A stretch of DNA of 64,000 nt from contig VFFE01006702.1 in NCBI GenBank assembly GCA_008921705.1, positions 942,097-1,006,096 on the forward strand, given 5' to 3'. Of this stretch, positions 46,901-59,330 are shown piece after piece. The notes under the pieces were generated by a model that saw only the letters and a list, made by a program, of their open reading frames with translations, had not been told where the DNA came from and ran no database searches. The stretch comes from Burhinus oedicnemus. Lineage: Eukaryota > Chordata > Aves > Charadriiformes > Burhinidae. Made by a program: the position numbers and the translations under genes. The stretch's first letter is position 1, and every line of letters begins with the position of its first letter.

Positions 46901-48240
46901 TGCTGTGACCTTTATTTCAGCGGGAGTCCTGCCCACTGGCAGCAAGGTGGCTCCCACTGAGCCTCTGCTGAAGGCAGCAACTCATAAATGAAATCCATGT
47001 AAATGCCTGCTCTTAAAATGTATTTTTATAATCTGCAAAATCTGATGATGGCCGTGAAGCAGAAAGGAAGCCTCTAAACAGGACTAAGTCATGTGAAAGC
47101 ACGCGGGCAGAATTGCAGCAGCTTTTGGGACTGTATTGCCTCAGCACTGGGATGAACATACACCAGCTTGGCCCAGCCTGTGGTGGAAGATGTTAAAGAG
47201 TGAGGTTCTCCCACCATCACCAGCCATCTCAGATGTGGAGTTCTTACTGCAAAGAGGGCATCTGCAGCCTCATCAGCATGTGTGTTTGGTCTTGGCATTA
47301 ATATCATTACCCTAAGCAGATGACCTATGATCTATAAATTCCTTCCAGATATCCAGTGGTTCAGTTTTAAAAACAAAGCATGCAGAAAGGTGACCTTAGA
47401 AGCAGGCTAAAATATGAATTTTGTACTACTGCAATGTCTAAACAGGGACTTGTGTTTCTACCTGACCTGGCAGGTACCTTCTTCTGTTTGTTTAGTTGTG
47501 AAGGTTTTTCCAACTGGTGTTTTGGGTGATGTTTTTTCCTATGTGTGTAAATGTTTGCAAGGTGATTTGACATTGATCTTAGGTTAAAAAAACAAACAAA
47601 AAACCAAAACCAATACAAAAAACCACCTTTACTTCCATAAAGTGCAAAAGTAACAAAATCTGCGTTTGACCAAACGTATGGAAAGTCATAGTCATCACTT
47701 TTTCCCTCTGAGTATGGATGCTCTTCTTGTTTGTGAGGATGCTGCTGCGAGTTACTGCGGTGCTGTCTGGTGCTGCCTGGGAGCAGCGATGGCAGAAGCG
47801 GTGGCACGGGCATCTCTGGATCCGGCAGAAGCAGGCAGGCGTGTGGCTCCCCCGAGCATCAGGGACTGGAAGTCCTGGCGGTGCCTCTCCAGCCCTTCCC
47901 ATCTAAAGTCCTGCGTACGCTGGAGAGGAGGTGGAGGCAGAATAGGTTTCCCTGGCCGTGAATCTGTCCTTCAGGGTGCCCCTCTGCTGAGACCCGCCTG
48001 GACTGCTGCTGCCACAGAAAGGGGGGTGGTCTGGGCAGCCCTTGCTCACCGGGGGCATATTTTGTGGAGGGGAGGGGCTCATGTGCATGAGCAGAGTGTC
48101 TTGTGGGGCATCAGGTGATGGGGTGCAAAGGACAGGGCGCATCACTGATTTTGTCAGCTAGGTGTCGGGGAAGGAGCTGTGGGGCTGCATTCACAGGGCA
48201 CTTGGCCCAAGGGCACCCCGCTCCCACTTGAGGGTTTGGA

Positions 48241-48830
48241 TGTTGCAGCTTTAATTAAAAAGGAAAGGGTCGATATCTTGGTTATTTTTCTATGTGCCAG
48301 ATAGCTTATTGCTCTGTCGTTTCTATTAGAGAACCTAGGTCAATTTGAGTTTTGTTTTTTGTTACTTTTAAGCAATTTTGATGTGCTGGTTTGTTCACCA
48401 GTGTGATGCAGCAGCATTCAGATTACAACACCTATTGATACAATTGTGCACATGACTTTTTGGATAAGATTCAAAAGAAAATGAACCATTGGAACATTTT
48501 TCTCTTCTGTGGAAACATAAGTGGTTCATTTTGAACTTGAGATGTAGTGACGAGATGAAATCAGGTGTGAGAGAGTAAGCAAAAATATTGTTTTCATGCT
48601 ACTGCTTTATCCTAGAAAGCTTTACTTTAAGGTACAATTTTCTCTTTGACTTTTTTCAAGAGGTTGTCTCATCTCCAACAATTAAATCGTGGCTGTCAAC
48701 ATGTTTAATTATTTTGCCGTCGGAAGAATTATTACATTTTGTGAAGGATGAGAAACGCTAAAGATATTAAAGATCGGCTTTGCTCGAGCAGAGCTGAGCG
48801 GAGGAGAGTTGCAAACAAACAGCAGCATCT
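48241..48830. promoter_or_regulatory. Candidate conserved non-coding element
   Basis: An AT-rich block with homeodomain-type motifs (TTTAATTAAA at 48251, ACAATTAAATCG near 48680, GTTTAATTATTTTG near 48702), sitting between GC-rich flanks. Sharp AT islands of this texture are often conserved regulatory elements, but conservation cannot be seen in one sequence. Confidence 0.2.
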
Positions 48831-51590
48831 ATGCAAAAGATTCAAGTACTCACCCACCTCCTAGCCAGTGTCACGGCAAGTCCCTCGTTATCCCTGATGC
48901 GGCAGCGTGGGTCCATGGTTGAGCACAGACAGAGGAGGGGCAATGCTCAGCAAATACCTGGTTTCTCCTCTCGGCATCGCTGGGTGAGACCTGCCGCTTC
49001 TGGTGCTGGGCCAGGAGCGGCAAGGGCAATCACAGGGCCACCTGCCCGTGGTCGCACGATGGTGATCGTGCTAAGCCTTTGAGAGGGACCGTGGGGGGTG
49101 AGCTGGTGAGAGCTGCCTGCAGCCAGAACTGGAAGCGGGGTGGCCACAGGCGCCCCATGATGCATGGCCTCGGAGGCAGCGTGGTCTGCCCCGTGCATCA
49201 GGGTGTGCGTGGTGCTTCCCAAACACTCGCTGAGGGGGATCCCAAATCACTTTGGTTTTTCCTATCAATGTACCATGGAGGAAAACCTCCCAGAGAAGTC
49301 GAGCAGCTGTTGAGGTAGGACGGGACAGGCAGCTGGGGCCTCACCCTGCAATGCTCTGCAATACTCCAGCCAAATACTTTTGATTCACCTAAAATACCCA
49401 AGACTAAGATGTTAGAACATTTGAGCAGTTTCCAGTGGTCCTGGCTGACTAGAGCGCTCCCGTGATGCTCACAGGTAGCAAATCACTGGTGGTAAAAGCA
49501 GACAAGAATTCCGCTTATTTTTTTTAGAAGCATTTGGGATAAAAGGTGATGCCAAGTGGAGCTCTTTGACATGAGTGTTGCTGGTCTTAACACCAGAAAA
49601 AAAAACATCCTCTTGGTGAGATCTACTGGAAACTATTTGGATGGTAAATTTGTCGTATTAATACAGTTTGAGTAATAGATGGTGTTTGGAAACTGAACTT
49701 TCCAAACAAAAGGAATAATGTACTATATCCGGCACAAGAGCTGAACAACAGGAATTCACGTTTTCCATTTCCTAGTGTGGAACAAACAAAGTAGGCTTAA
49801 AATTAGTAAATCTGCTAGTCATTGCATTATGGATGGCATGGACAAGTAATGCCACTGCTTGGGGAAAATGTTTGTTACAACTATATACCGTTTTCTAAAT
49901 AAAACGGACCTGCTGCTTGGCACATGGATCTCACTTTAGTAAGATGGAGCGTTTGGCATCTCACACTTGAGCATCTTCATTTGTGTGTGACAGAGAGAGT
50001 TGGACTCGGATGACCAACAGGAGTCAGCAGCAAGGAGTCCTTGGACTTTGCTGGGTTGGGATGTATCTGCAAAAGGCATTGTGGGCTGAGCCCTGGGGCG
50101 GCACGCTGCTGCCTGGGCTGGCTTGCCAGGAAGCTAAGAGAGGTCAAATGTATTGACAGTGCTGGCACTTCTGCTATGATGACTTTTTCAAAACCCAGGC
50201 GTTTTGTAGCAACTTGGGATTTCAGTGAAAGAACTGCTCTCCTATAGTAAGTTTGGGTCTTCCAAAGCATTTTTGTCTGGATTTTTAGCTACCAGCTTTT
50301 CATTTAATGTCAACCCATTCTCTGAGGACGTTTGCTTTTCAATAAGGAGAAGGCATAGATTCAGCCAGGAATCTGTAAAAGCAGAGTAGAGTAGTTTGTT
50401 AGAACATCTTGGTAATGAAGTCCAACCCTTCTACAAGCATTGTCATTAAGGTCACCTTGCCATTTGCTTGTGGTGTTTTTACCCCCGGACTGCGACTGAG
50501 TATGACTTGTCGCAGGCGACGAGCAAAGTACAGGCAACAGAGGCTGCTTTTTCAGTCCCGACTGAGAACCAGCATGGGTTTCAGCCTTGCTTGTTGACCG
50601 AGAAAGAATGGAAATTATGAGTTTAGCAACAGTCCCTTATTTAAAGCAAGAGGAATGCGTGGCAGCCTGATTTAAGGAGGGACAGTTTCACTCCATGTCT
50701 AGCCTATTGTTTTGAGTGGGAGGGAATTAAAAAAAACCTGGGAAGCCTTGTTTGCCTAGGAGGAAAAGAAATGCCTAAAGTAATGAAAATATGCAGCGTG
50801 TGGACAAAATGTCCATGTGTGCACATTTAAAACGTGTATGTGTATAAATACACGTATAAAAATCCCAAGTGAAGAGGAGGAGTGCAGAGCGAGGGAGCTG
50901 AGTGAGCGGCAGCCCGGGCGGGCAGGGCTGATGAGTGCAGTGGGAAGCACGCTGGGGGACCCCCTTGCCCACTGATCCACATCATCCAGGCATGGCCGGC
51001 GGGTGCTGTGGAGACGCAACACGTCTGCTCCCCACACACGTGTTTCTGACTTGGGTTTACCAGGATTTCTTACAAGTGGAAATGTTATAGATGGTGAAAG
51101 CAGGACAGAGCTTGTATTGTCCAACAGTTCCCCTCTTCAGAGATGGTAGCACAAGAAGATTCTTGCTTTCTTGCCAGTCTAGAAGCTGATGCTGTAGAGT
51201 AAAAATATTTCGTGGCTCTCAGAAAGCCATCAGATTATGTAGGTGTGCCTTTCACGATCACAACTGTCAGCCGGTCTTCTGAACTTCAGAGAGCTGGTTC
51301 CTTCCCCTGAAATTTCTGCTGAACTTGCATGACCGATAAATCTCTGTCTCCCTTTCTTTTATGTCTGCATAAAAAAAAAAAAAATAGGACAATATGCTGA
51401 GGGGCTGGGTTTTAAGGCTGGCAGTACAGATATTGTGAATCATCGAGGCATTTATTTCAGGGGACTGGTATGAAACTCTTGGGCTATGCTTCAATATTAC
51501 CCTCCCTATTACTGCCTTTGACTACTAGCCACAGGAGCCATTAGCGGATATATTCTCCTTTTTCTCTGCCTTTTTCAGTAGCCTTGGGCT

Positions 51591-51860
51591 CATGTCTCTG
51601 CATGACTGACAATAAAAGTTTGACTGGAGTGCTGACAGCCTATCTACCACAATTAATCTCCTCCAGCATGCGCCTGAGGTTCACTTTTAGCAGTATCATT
51701 AGGTGGAGCTACAGCCTCTGGCGCTTCTGGGAGGTTCTGTCTCTGTCATTTCGTTAAACACACTGAAGATGGATGGTAACTTCAAAATCAATTAATTATC
51801 AACATCATTGCCTCTAATTACATCACATCTGAACTCTGTGAGAGGTTTCCTAGGTAAGCG
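51591..51860. promoter_or_regulatory. Candidate homeodomain-rich non-coding element
   Basis: Contains CACAATTAATCTCC near 51648, TCAATTAATTATCAAC near 51788 and CTCTAATTACATC near 51813: several TAATTA/ATTA cores within about 180 bases, with few simple repeats. Regulatory function is inference only. Confidence 0.2.
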
Positions 51861-54800
51861 AGAGATGAGGTCTCTGCTGCGAGGAAGTTACTGTTAACAC
51901 GTGATGCTGATATAGATAAGGAAGAGAAGGACTTGCCTCGAAGAACGGAGCAGCCCGGCAGCAGACCCCGTGTTAAGCTTTGTTTCGCTGCTCTCCTCCT
52001 CACCTCGGCGTTGCGGGCCCTGCTCTGAGGTAAGGATTTAAGTGCTGATTAATTGAATTTGCGTAACCTCAGCCCAAGATAATTCTAGTTAAGCCTCATG
52101 CTTGCAGGCAAGGCTGCTCATCGCCCAGGCCAGCACAGCCGGCTCCGAACCCCCACGCGTCGCTGGCATGCCCTCGTGCAGTCTGCAGGCAGCTTGGGAC
52201 ACTAACTCTAGGCAGGTATGAAACAAGAGACGACTTTATTTGGAAGGGAGGAAAAACAGTTATTGATTTTTGGTAAAAATGGGATTTCTTGTCCACCAGT
52301 TGAGAAGAGGCTGTCTGCTCAAGCCTCTGCAGCACGTTTCTCCTCCAGACCTGAGAACAAACTGGGTAGCAGCCGCGTTAACACAGCAGACGGTGCTCAG
52401 GTGTGGCGGGGACGGGCACGGTGTGAGATGCTGTATGGGATGGATCTGAACTCAGGACCAGCTGCAATAGTGGTGCTGCCATACAAAAATCCGTAGTCGT
52501 GGTCTTCTCATTTTCAATGCCTTTACGGCCCATAGGTACTGCCTGATACTGAATGAACGGGCTGAGCCCCACCGCAAAGCAGAAACTGCCAGCCAGAGTT
52601 ACGCTCATCCAATGCTACCTTTGTGTTTGGTTTTTGACACATATTTTTGATTAGGGAAATGCCTCGATCGTTTTAATGTGTTCTTAATTCACATAGATCA
52701 CTATTGTTTCTAATTTAAGGAAGACACAGGGAATTGTCTAAAAGCACGTAGTGCTGCGCAAGGAGCGCCTCCCGCAGCCGTGGCTGCTGGTAGCTGAGAG
52801 GCTGTGCCAAAGGCTGCTTAGCTTGACACCAGTTTCATACTGGTGTTCCCTAAACATGTGCTCTGGCCACTGAAAATACTGGGTTAAATGGAATTGACCA
52901 GTTACAGCTGTTTGCACGTAGGAGCTGGTCAATATTTCCTGGAAGAAAAGAATCACAGCTTGTACCTTTGCTTCAAGGCGTTTCAGATGCCGAGTGCCCT
53001 GTCTGATATTCACGTCCTCTGAGTCAGCTCATGCCCTTTTGCTTTTTCTCCCATGAAACGTGTGTGTCCAAGCAAAGAGGAACCTGGCAGAAAACACTGG
53101 AATAAAACCACTCTTAGGCTGACTTTTCTGTACTTTCTGTTCCTAAGCCTCAGGATTTCATTTCCTTCTGCTTGGTTGTGATCAGAGAAGAAAGATATCC
53201 TGTGTGTACTAATCTCATGTACTAACCCAGGAATGATCCTCTTATACTAACCAAGGGATGATCTTGCCCTTTGCTTATAAAGCTACAAACGAGTTGTTAC
53301 ATAGCCCGAGCAGCTATCTAATATGTGGCATCATGTCTGTTGAAGAAAATATGGCCGATGTGGCTCACGCTTGCCTTTGATGTCTGGTTTAGTTTGCAAA
53401 TACGGGAAGCCTTTCCTCCTTGACCCACAGAAGAACTGAGCAGCAGGCAGTTTTCTTGCTTACCACTTCCAAATCGCAGGGACAAGAAAGCTGGGGCCGG
53501 GGCGTGAGAGGTGCCAGGATGGCTGGAGAGTCGGGCTGTGCCCAGCGCTCACCCCAGGCAGAGGAGGGCAGGACAGACACCAGAGAGCAGGCGTTATGTG
53601 TTTCTGGTTTTCAGACCCTTGTTGGGATGATGGCGGTCAGGTTTTTTGCTGGCTGAGCTGTGAGGGTGCAGTGATGAAGAGACCTGCTTCACTGCCTTGT
53701 CCTTGCCGGGCTGATCTGGCTCCTCTGCTGCTGCTCGGGAACGCATTTTGGGACCAACTGCAAAAGCTCTGGCTGTGCCCTCGAGGTAATACGTGAGGTC
53801 TGACTTTCCTTACATCAAACTGGGAGAAAATTTACTCACACTAACATGGTTAAATCCATGCGAAATCAGGGTAAGGAGAGATGAGATGCTCAGGACAGTG
53901 CAAACCCGTGCCAGTGCTTCGGACTGCATGTCCGGAGAAAGTGCGTCTCAGGGGCAGTCCTGGCCTTCTCGCTCCGCCGTGGGTCAGTGGACCAGAAACA
54001 CAAAGGATCTCAGAGATTTCTGAAGGGTGGCGATTTTCTCATGCTGCTCGCATCTGGTGTTTGCTCAAGGGGAAAAACAGCACAGCAGGAAGATACGTGC
54101 GGCTGCGTCTGGAGAAAAGCTTATCTGTGCCTCACTGTAAAACATGCAGCTTCTTTAGAAGAAGAAAAGAGAAAAAAGAAATCAGGACTAGTGCTGCCTC
54201 TGAAAGACTTCCTTGATAACGCAGGCAAGGTTGGACCATACGTGATGTACAGGCACAGGAAGCTGTGGGTTGCATGGGCAAGACAGTGAGTGTATAGCTC
54301 TCATTATTTTAGCCAAATTAACAGAAAGGTATTTTTCATTTTTGCTTCTCAGGCTACAAAGTTCCCCTTCCCCCATGATCTGGCTCTTCTGAATGGGTGC
54401 GTTTTTGATAACGTCCTTACTAGCGCACGGAGGGCCCTCCTCTCCCAACCTTACCTAGCAATTTAGTGCAAATTCCTGGGAGATTAGAGGGGGCATTTGG
54501 ACAACTCGCTCATTCTGTACCATTAGGGAATCTTTGATCTTTCTTTCTTCTGGCAATAATGCCAGCAAAATTGGTTTCTGAGCATAAAACATCTCTGCTT
54601 CTTGGTGTATTGGGAGAGCTGCTGACCAAAAGGTGGGTATAAAATGCTCTCTGAGGTGCCTGGATTCAGTGGAGGAAAAGCCAAATGTTCAGTATTATTT
54701 TTGCTTAAGCAACGTGCTGCCAAAGGGGAACAATGCAAACATGTCAGGTTTTCAATACTTTAAACACTGGGAAGATGAATGAACCTCCAACAATGTGGTG

Positions 54801-57800
54801 ATGCTCTAGTAGCTTCCAAAAGCCCTTCCTGCCTGACGCCGTGGCTCTCCATGAGTCACTGCAAGTACAAACCCTCCACTGCCCACACAGGTTTTGGGGA
54901 TTGAGGTGGGGGTTTTTTTGGCGATCCTATCATTTAATGCCTGTTGGCTCTTCAATACTGAGGGTTCTAGTTTGATTAGATGTGCTTTGTGAATATAACC
55001 TTTGAGTTTTGCCACCTGATTGAGTGGGGATTGTGGTTTGTCAGCCCACATTTTCCCACCCCGAGGGGAGGGGAGCTGAGCACCATGGGAAGCATCATCA
55101 GGGTACCCCTTGCTCGACCAGGAGCGCTGCCATGCCATAGGGAGAGGGGGTACAAACCACTGACCACTTTCCTGCAGCACGGATATGCTGTGTCCTTTTG
55201 GGTGCAAAGCTCAGGTTGCGATGGGCATTGCATGGTATCTGACAACTCCTGGCTTACTGCTGCAGCAGAGGTTGCATGGTGAGTTGCAAATATAACCTTA
55301 GATATAAGCAGGGAGAGGAGTTTGGGGGCTTTTTTGTACTGTCTTGTCCTTACGTGGTTGGGTGGAACAAGAGACAATGAATCCTGTCCAGTCACATGCT
55401 GTCACTTGGTACTTGGTACATCCTGAAACCTGCATCTCTGAGGTGTATGGTCTCTTTGGAAAAATGCCATTTTGATGTCTTAATGGAATCTGACATGGAT
55501 TTCAACTTCTGTATACTGCAAAGGAGGAGAAAGTTTACAGTATTTTCCACTCACTAATTAGTGTTAGCATGACCCCAGCATCAAAGTATGGAGGGGTGTG
55601 TGGTGCTTTTCAACTGCACTGTTTTCATAGGCTTTTTTCTCACATTTTTTTTTTATGACTTTTGTAATTCCACCTTGTTTAAGTGAGATCTTCAGACAGC
55701 ATCTTTAAATCCTCACTCAAGATACATCTGAAGTGCTACTTTAGCTGTACTTTGCTCAAGATAATCCTTCCTTTTGAAAAATGCATATAGCCTCACCTTT
55801 TTGTAAACCATAACAGCAAACAAGTACCTAATCCCCCTTAGACAACCTGGGGAAAAAGCGTGGAGAGACTCCTGAGCGGATCAGTCCTTCTGGCTGTGCC
55901 CAGGCAGTGCAGACCTTCATGATGCTCGTCCTCACCTTCCTTCATAGCAGCCGAGAACAGGACCTTCTAGCGCACTCAACCAAAATGGTGATCCAAGTGA
56001 GTGCTGCCCGGCTCCTGCCGAGGCCTGGAGGTGCCCAACCATGCTCAGCGGCTTCCCAAGGAGATCTGCTGCAGGGTGCTCCGGAGTGGGCCAGAAGATG
56101 TGCTCCTGGGGAGAATATGTCTGAGCTTGGGATCCAGAGTCTCATCCATTCTCCCTCTGCCTAAATCCTGGAGGTATGTGTACGGCCCAACAGGCATTTG
56201 CAGGATACACCTAACACAGGCTGGGTAGGATAGAACTTCTTGTAAAACGTATTTTTGGCTGCTTGCATTTAACTTGCTGGTGGTGGCATCGACAGGTTAC
56301 AGCAATTATAAAGGGAATGAAAGACAAGGATTTGGTTGCATTCTCAAAAAGTTGTAACCATATCACCTGCTTTCCAGGGCAGCACCTTGCAGGCTGGTCT
56401 GGGTGCGCCTCAGCAGCTCCAACTTATGTCACTCTGCTCAATGCAAAAATTGAGGCAAATGCCAGAATTCAAGTCTCTCTCCTCCCAGGACAGGGTCTTC
56501 ATCCATAGCTTGCAGAGTAGGAGACCCTCTTCACTCCCCTGCATGGCCAGGGGGATGACGTGACCCAGCCTCAGGAGGAGAGCACCCCACACACGTGGCA
56601 AGAGCAGCAGCCTCCACTGTGGGGCCGTGTCTTAGGAGATGGGTGGTGAAGGCTTGAAATGCTGTGGGCCAAGGAGACACGTGCCCCAGGGCCTCCTGCA
56701 TCTCTAAGATTTTGAGTGATGGAGGTCAGAGCAACCAGTGTGGCCAACTCTCCCCGGTGTCCTTGAGTGTGGTGGGCTAGTGGCCATGTGGAGGACATGG
56801 GTCAGGAGTCCAGAGGCATGCCTGGCTCCAAGGGGCACTGCCAGCTGGGTGACCCTTGCTGGGAACACAGGCGGGGGGGGCTGGGGGCTGGCAGAAGCAA
56901 GGCACCCAACTGCTGAGGGCCTTTATGGGTGTGCATGCATGCCCCTGGTGTGGCATGAACAAACTCAGCACGAACAAGCAGGTTAGGTAGGGCACCTCAG
57001 TGGTTAGGCAGCAGCTAACCTTTTCTTTTTTTTTTTTTTAATTGCAATTTTGGCTGGGTTTGTCAATGTGCCAGGATCACTTAGGAAACCTATGAAGGGT
57101 AAAGGGGCTCAGTCCCAACCCAGTATTATAAGGAGCAAAATATTCTGAAGGAGGTAGAACTGAACGATCTCTGCAAAGGAATTCTTTTTTTTTTTTTTTT
57201 GTCTCCCAAATGGGTGCAAGAGTGAAAAAAATCCTTGCCTGTACATATGCGGTGGGATCATCTCGGTGGTAGGAAGGAGTCCCCTGCCATCAGTGCTTGC
57301 AAGGTCAAAGACATGTGCTGAGCCGAAAATGGGCGTTCTGCAGAGAGGGGCCCTGGACATCTCTTCCAACAGATATGTGCAAAGGGGAGATGGGCGGACG
57401 CAGGCAACGCTATCTCCCCTCTGCTCTTTCTGGCTGGTTGCCGTAACACTCCTGACTGGTGAGGACCTGATGTTACCAGCAAAGGCAGAAGGTGGGGCAG
57501 GCTGCCCTGATCTCCAAATCGGCTATGGAGCTGCTCTTTGCAAGGCACTGCTGGGAAATGCCTGCCTCCCCCTCTGCCCCGTGTCTTCCCTCACCTTGGC
57601 ACATGCGGACATGCTCCTCCCGAGAAACAAATGCCTCTCTCGGAAATGAACGGTCAAACCTTTGCAGACCTTTTAAGTAGCACCCATGCCTAAATGGAGA
57701 GGGGAACCAGTCCCTGGGCAGCGACCGCCTGCTGGCGTAAGTTGCCCCGTGACTGGCACATGGAGGACTTGCCAGGGCACAGGATGCGTGCTGGAGCAGG

Positions 57801-59027
57801 GATGATCTTAGTCACGTGGATACCCTTGTTAGTGCACCCAGGGCAGCACATGTGCCTGAGCCAGCTTCGGATGAGGGGGTAGATGCTCCAGAGCAGACTC
57901 AGCTCTTGATTTATGCCTGCACAGAACAAAGCTAGAGAAAAGTGGAAAAACTAGTCTAAGCATCCCTCAGAGCAAAAAAAGCTGCCTGTATCACTGCTCC
58001 TTCTCAAGGAAACATGATAATTATTCTTCCGCTTTGTTAATGTGGCTTTTTAACCTGTGGAGACAGGAGCAGCAATGCAGACCGGCAGGCTCTCTCCTCC
58101 TGGGAGCAGGAAGGAGGAAATGTGATGGCTCTGTCATGACCTGGTCTCCTGTACCACAGCTTGGGGCAATACCTGTCCTCCTCTCCTTAGGCTGTCTTCA
58201 GGGTGAGGGGAGGATTGGAGGATTGGTACCCATGTAAACAGCATCTTTAAAAAAAATCTTTTCACAGGTCTGAATGTTTCTAGGGGAGTGTGGTGAGGGA
58301 ATGAAAACAAAACTTTTTACTTACCAGACTCTACCCATTTGAGGAAAAAATTAGCCACCATTTGTTAAAAAAGGGAACTGAATATTTTGTAAGTAATGCA
58401 CCCCACTGCTGGCTGCCAAGGGCCAGTGCTGCTGGTTATTGAGCTGTGGCCACCTGCCACAGTGCCGAGACTGAGCTGAGACCATTTAATGTGAGTACTG
58501 TGCTCCTGTCCTGGGAAGCGCTCATTCCCCGGCAAGACCGGGGCAATTGCGAAACAACATTGCTAGCCAGTAGGAATGTGTCCAGGAATTTTATGGCTGT
58601 CTCCACGTACCTGTGGAGCGTGACTGTGATTTTTTTAATGATGTTCTGCTTATTGTTAGGTAACCAAGCTGCTTTCCACATGTGTTTGCAGCAGTGCTTG
58701 GGGAACCAAGCAATGGGGACAGTAGAGCTGTGCTGCATGGTGGTGAGAAAGGGAGTCAGCCCTTTCCCCGCAGGCACCGCACTTCAAATCACCCGAAATG
58801 CTGCTACTGGAAAGGGGCAGGAGCCACAGCACAGGTACTGTGGGAGCTGATAACCACGGCTTGCTCTCAGGAGACGTAGTCTGAGGTGGATGTGAATTTG
58901 TAGGTAATGGTACAGTCTTCCACGACGCCTGGTGAACTGTCAGAAGAATAAACTGTAGCATCGGTCACCGCTAAACTGAATTTCCCCTGTCTGGTCATTA
59001 AAGCAATGAGTGCTTGCTGATTGGGGG

Positions 59028-59330
59028 TGACTCATCTGAATCATCATCATAAAAATATAACACTCCAGCCTTTATGCCTCTGCCGGCACCTATGATTTAC
59101 TCTTCACTAAGGGAATCGCGTTTAACCTTGTTATTGGGGTCAGAAGCGTCTGCATCCACTGTCTTTTCCAAATGCTGCAGGTGTCAGCACATTTTTAATT
59201 TAACATTGTGGGTTTTTACAGTCTAAATTGTATTTCACTGGCAGGCTGCAAATGGCAAGCCAGTTCCCCAGCTGGTGTCAATCCACACAGCTCTGCTTAC
59301 TTTGCCGCAGCTCCGCCGATTTATGCCAGC
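59028..59330. promoter_or_regulatory. Candidate non-coding element with AP-1 site
   Basis: Starts with TGACTCA (59028-59034), followed by mixed-composition sequence with few repeats and AT-rich motifs (TTTTTAATTTAACATT near 59192) and an E-box-like CAGGTG near 59178. It stands out by texture only. Confidence 0.15.

Noticed and set aside
46448..46991. Open frames of 170, 145 and 127 residues overlapping on both strands
   Set aside because: Three unrelated long frames over the same bases point to low stop-codon density; no domain, splice sites or codon signature favours one of them.
47367..47813. 148-residue open frame on the - strand
   Set aside because: Low-complexity and hydrophobic patches come from A/C-rich sequence on the + strand; no recognisable domain, and it overlaps other frames.
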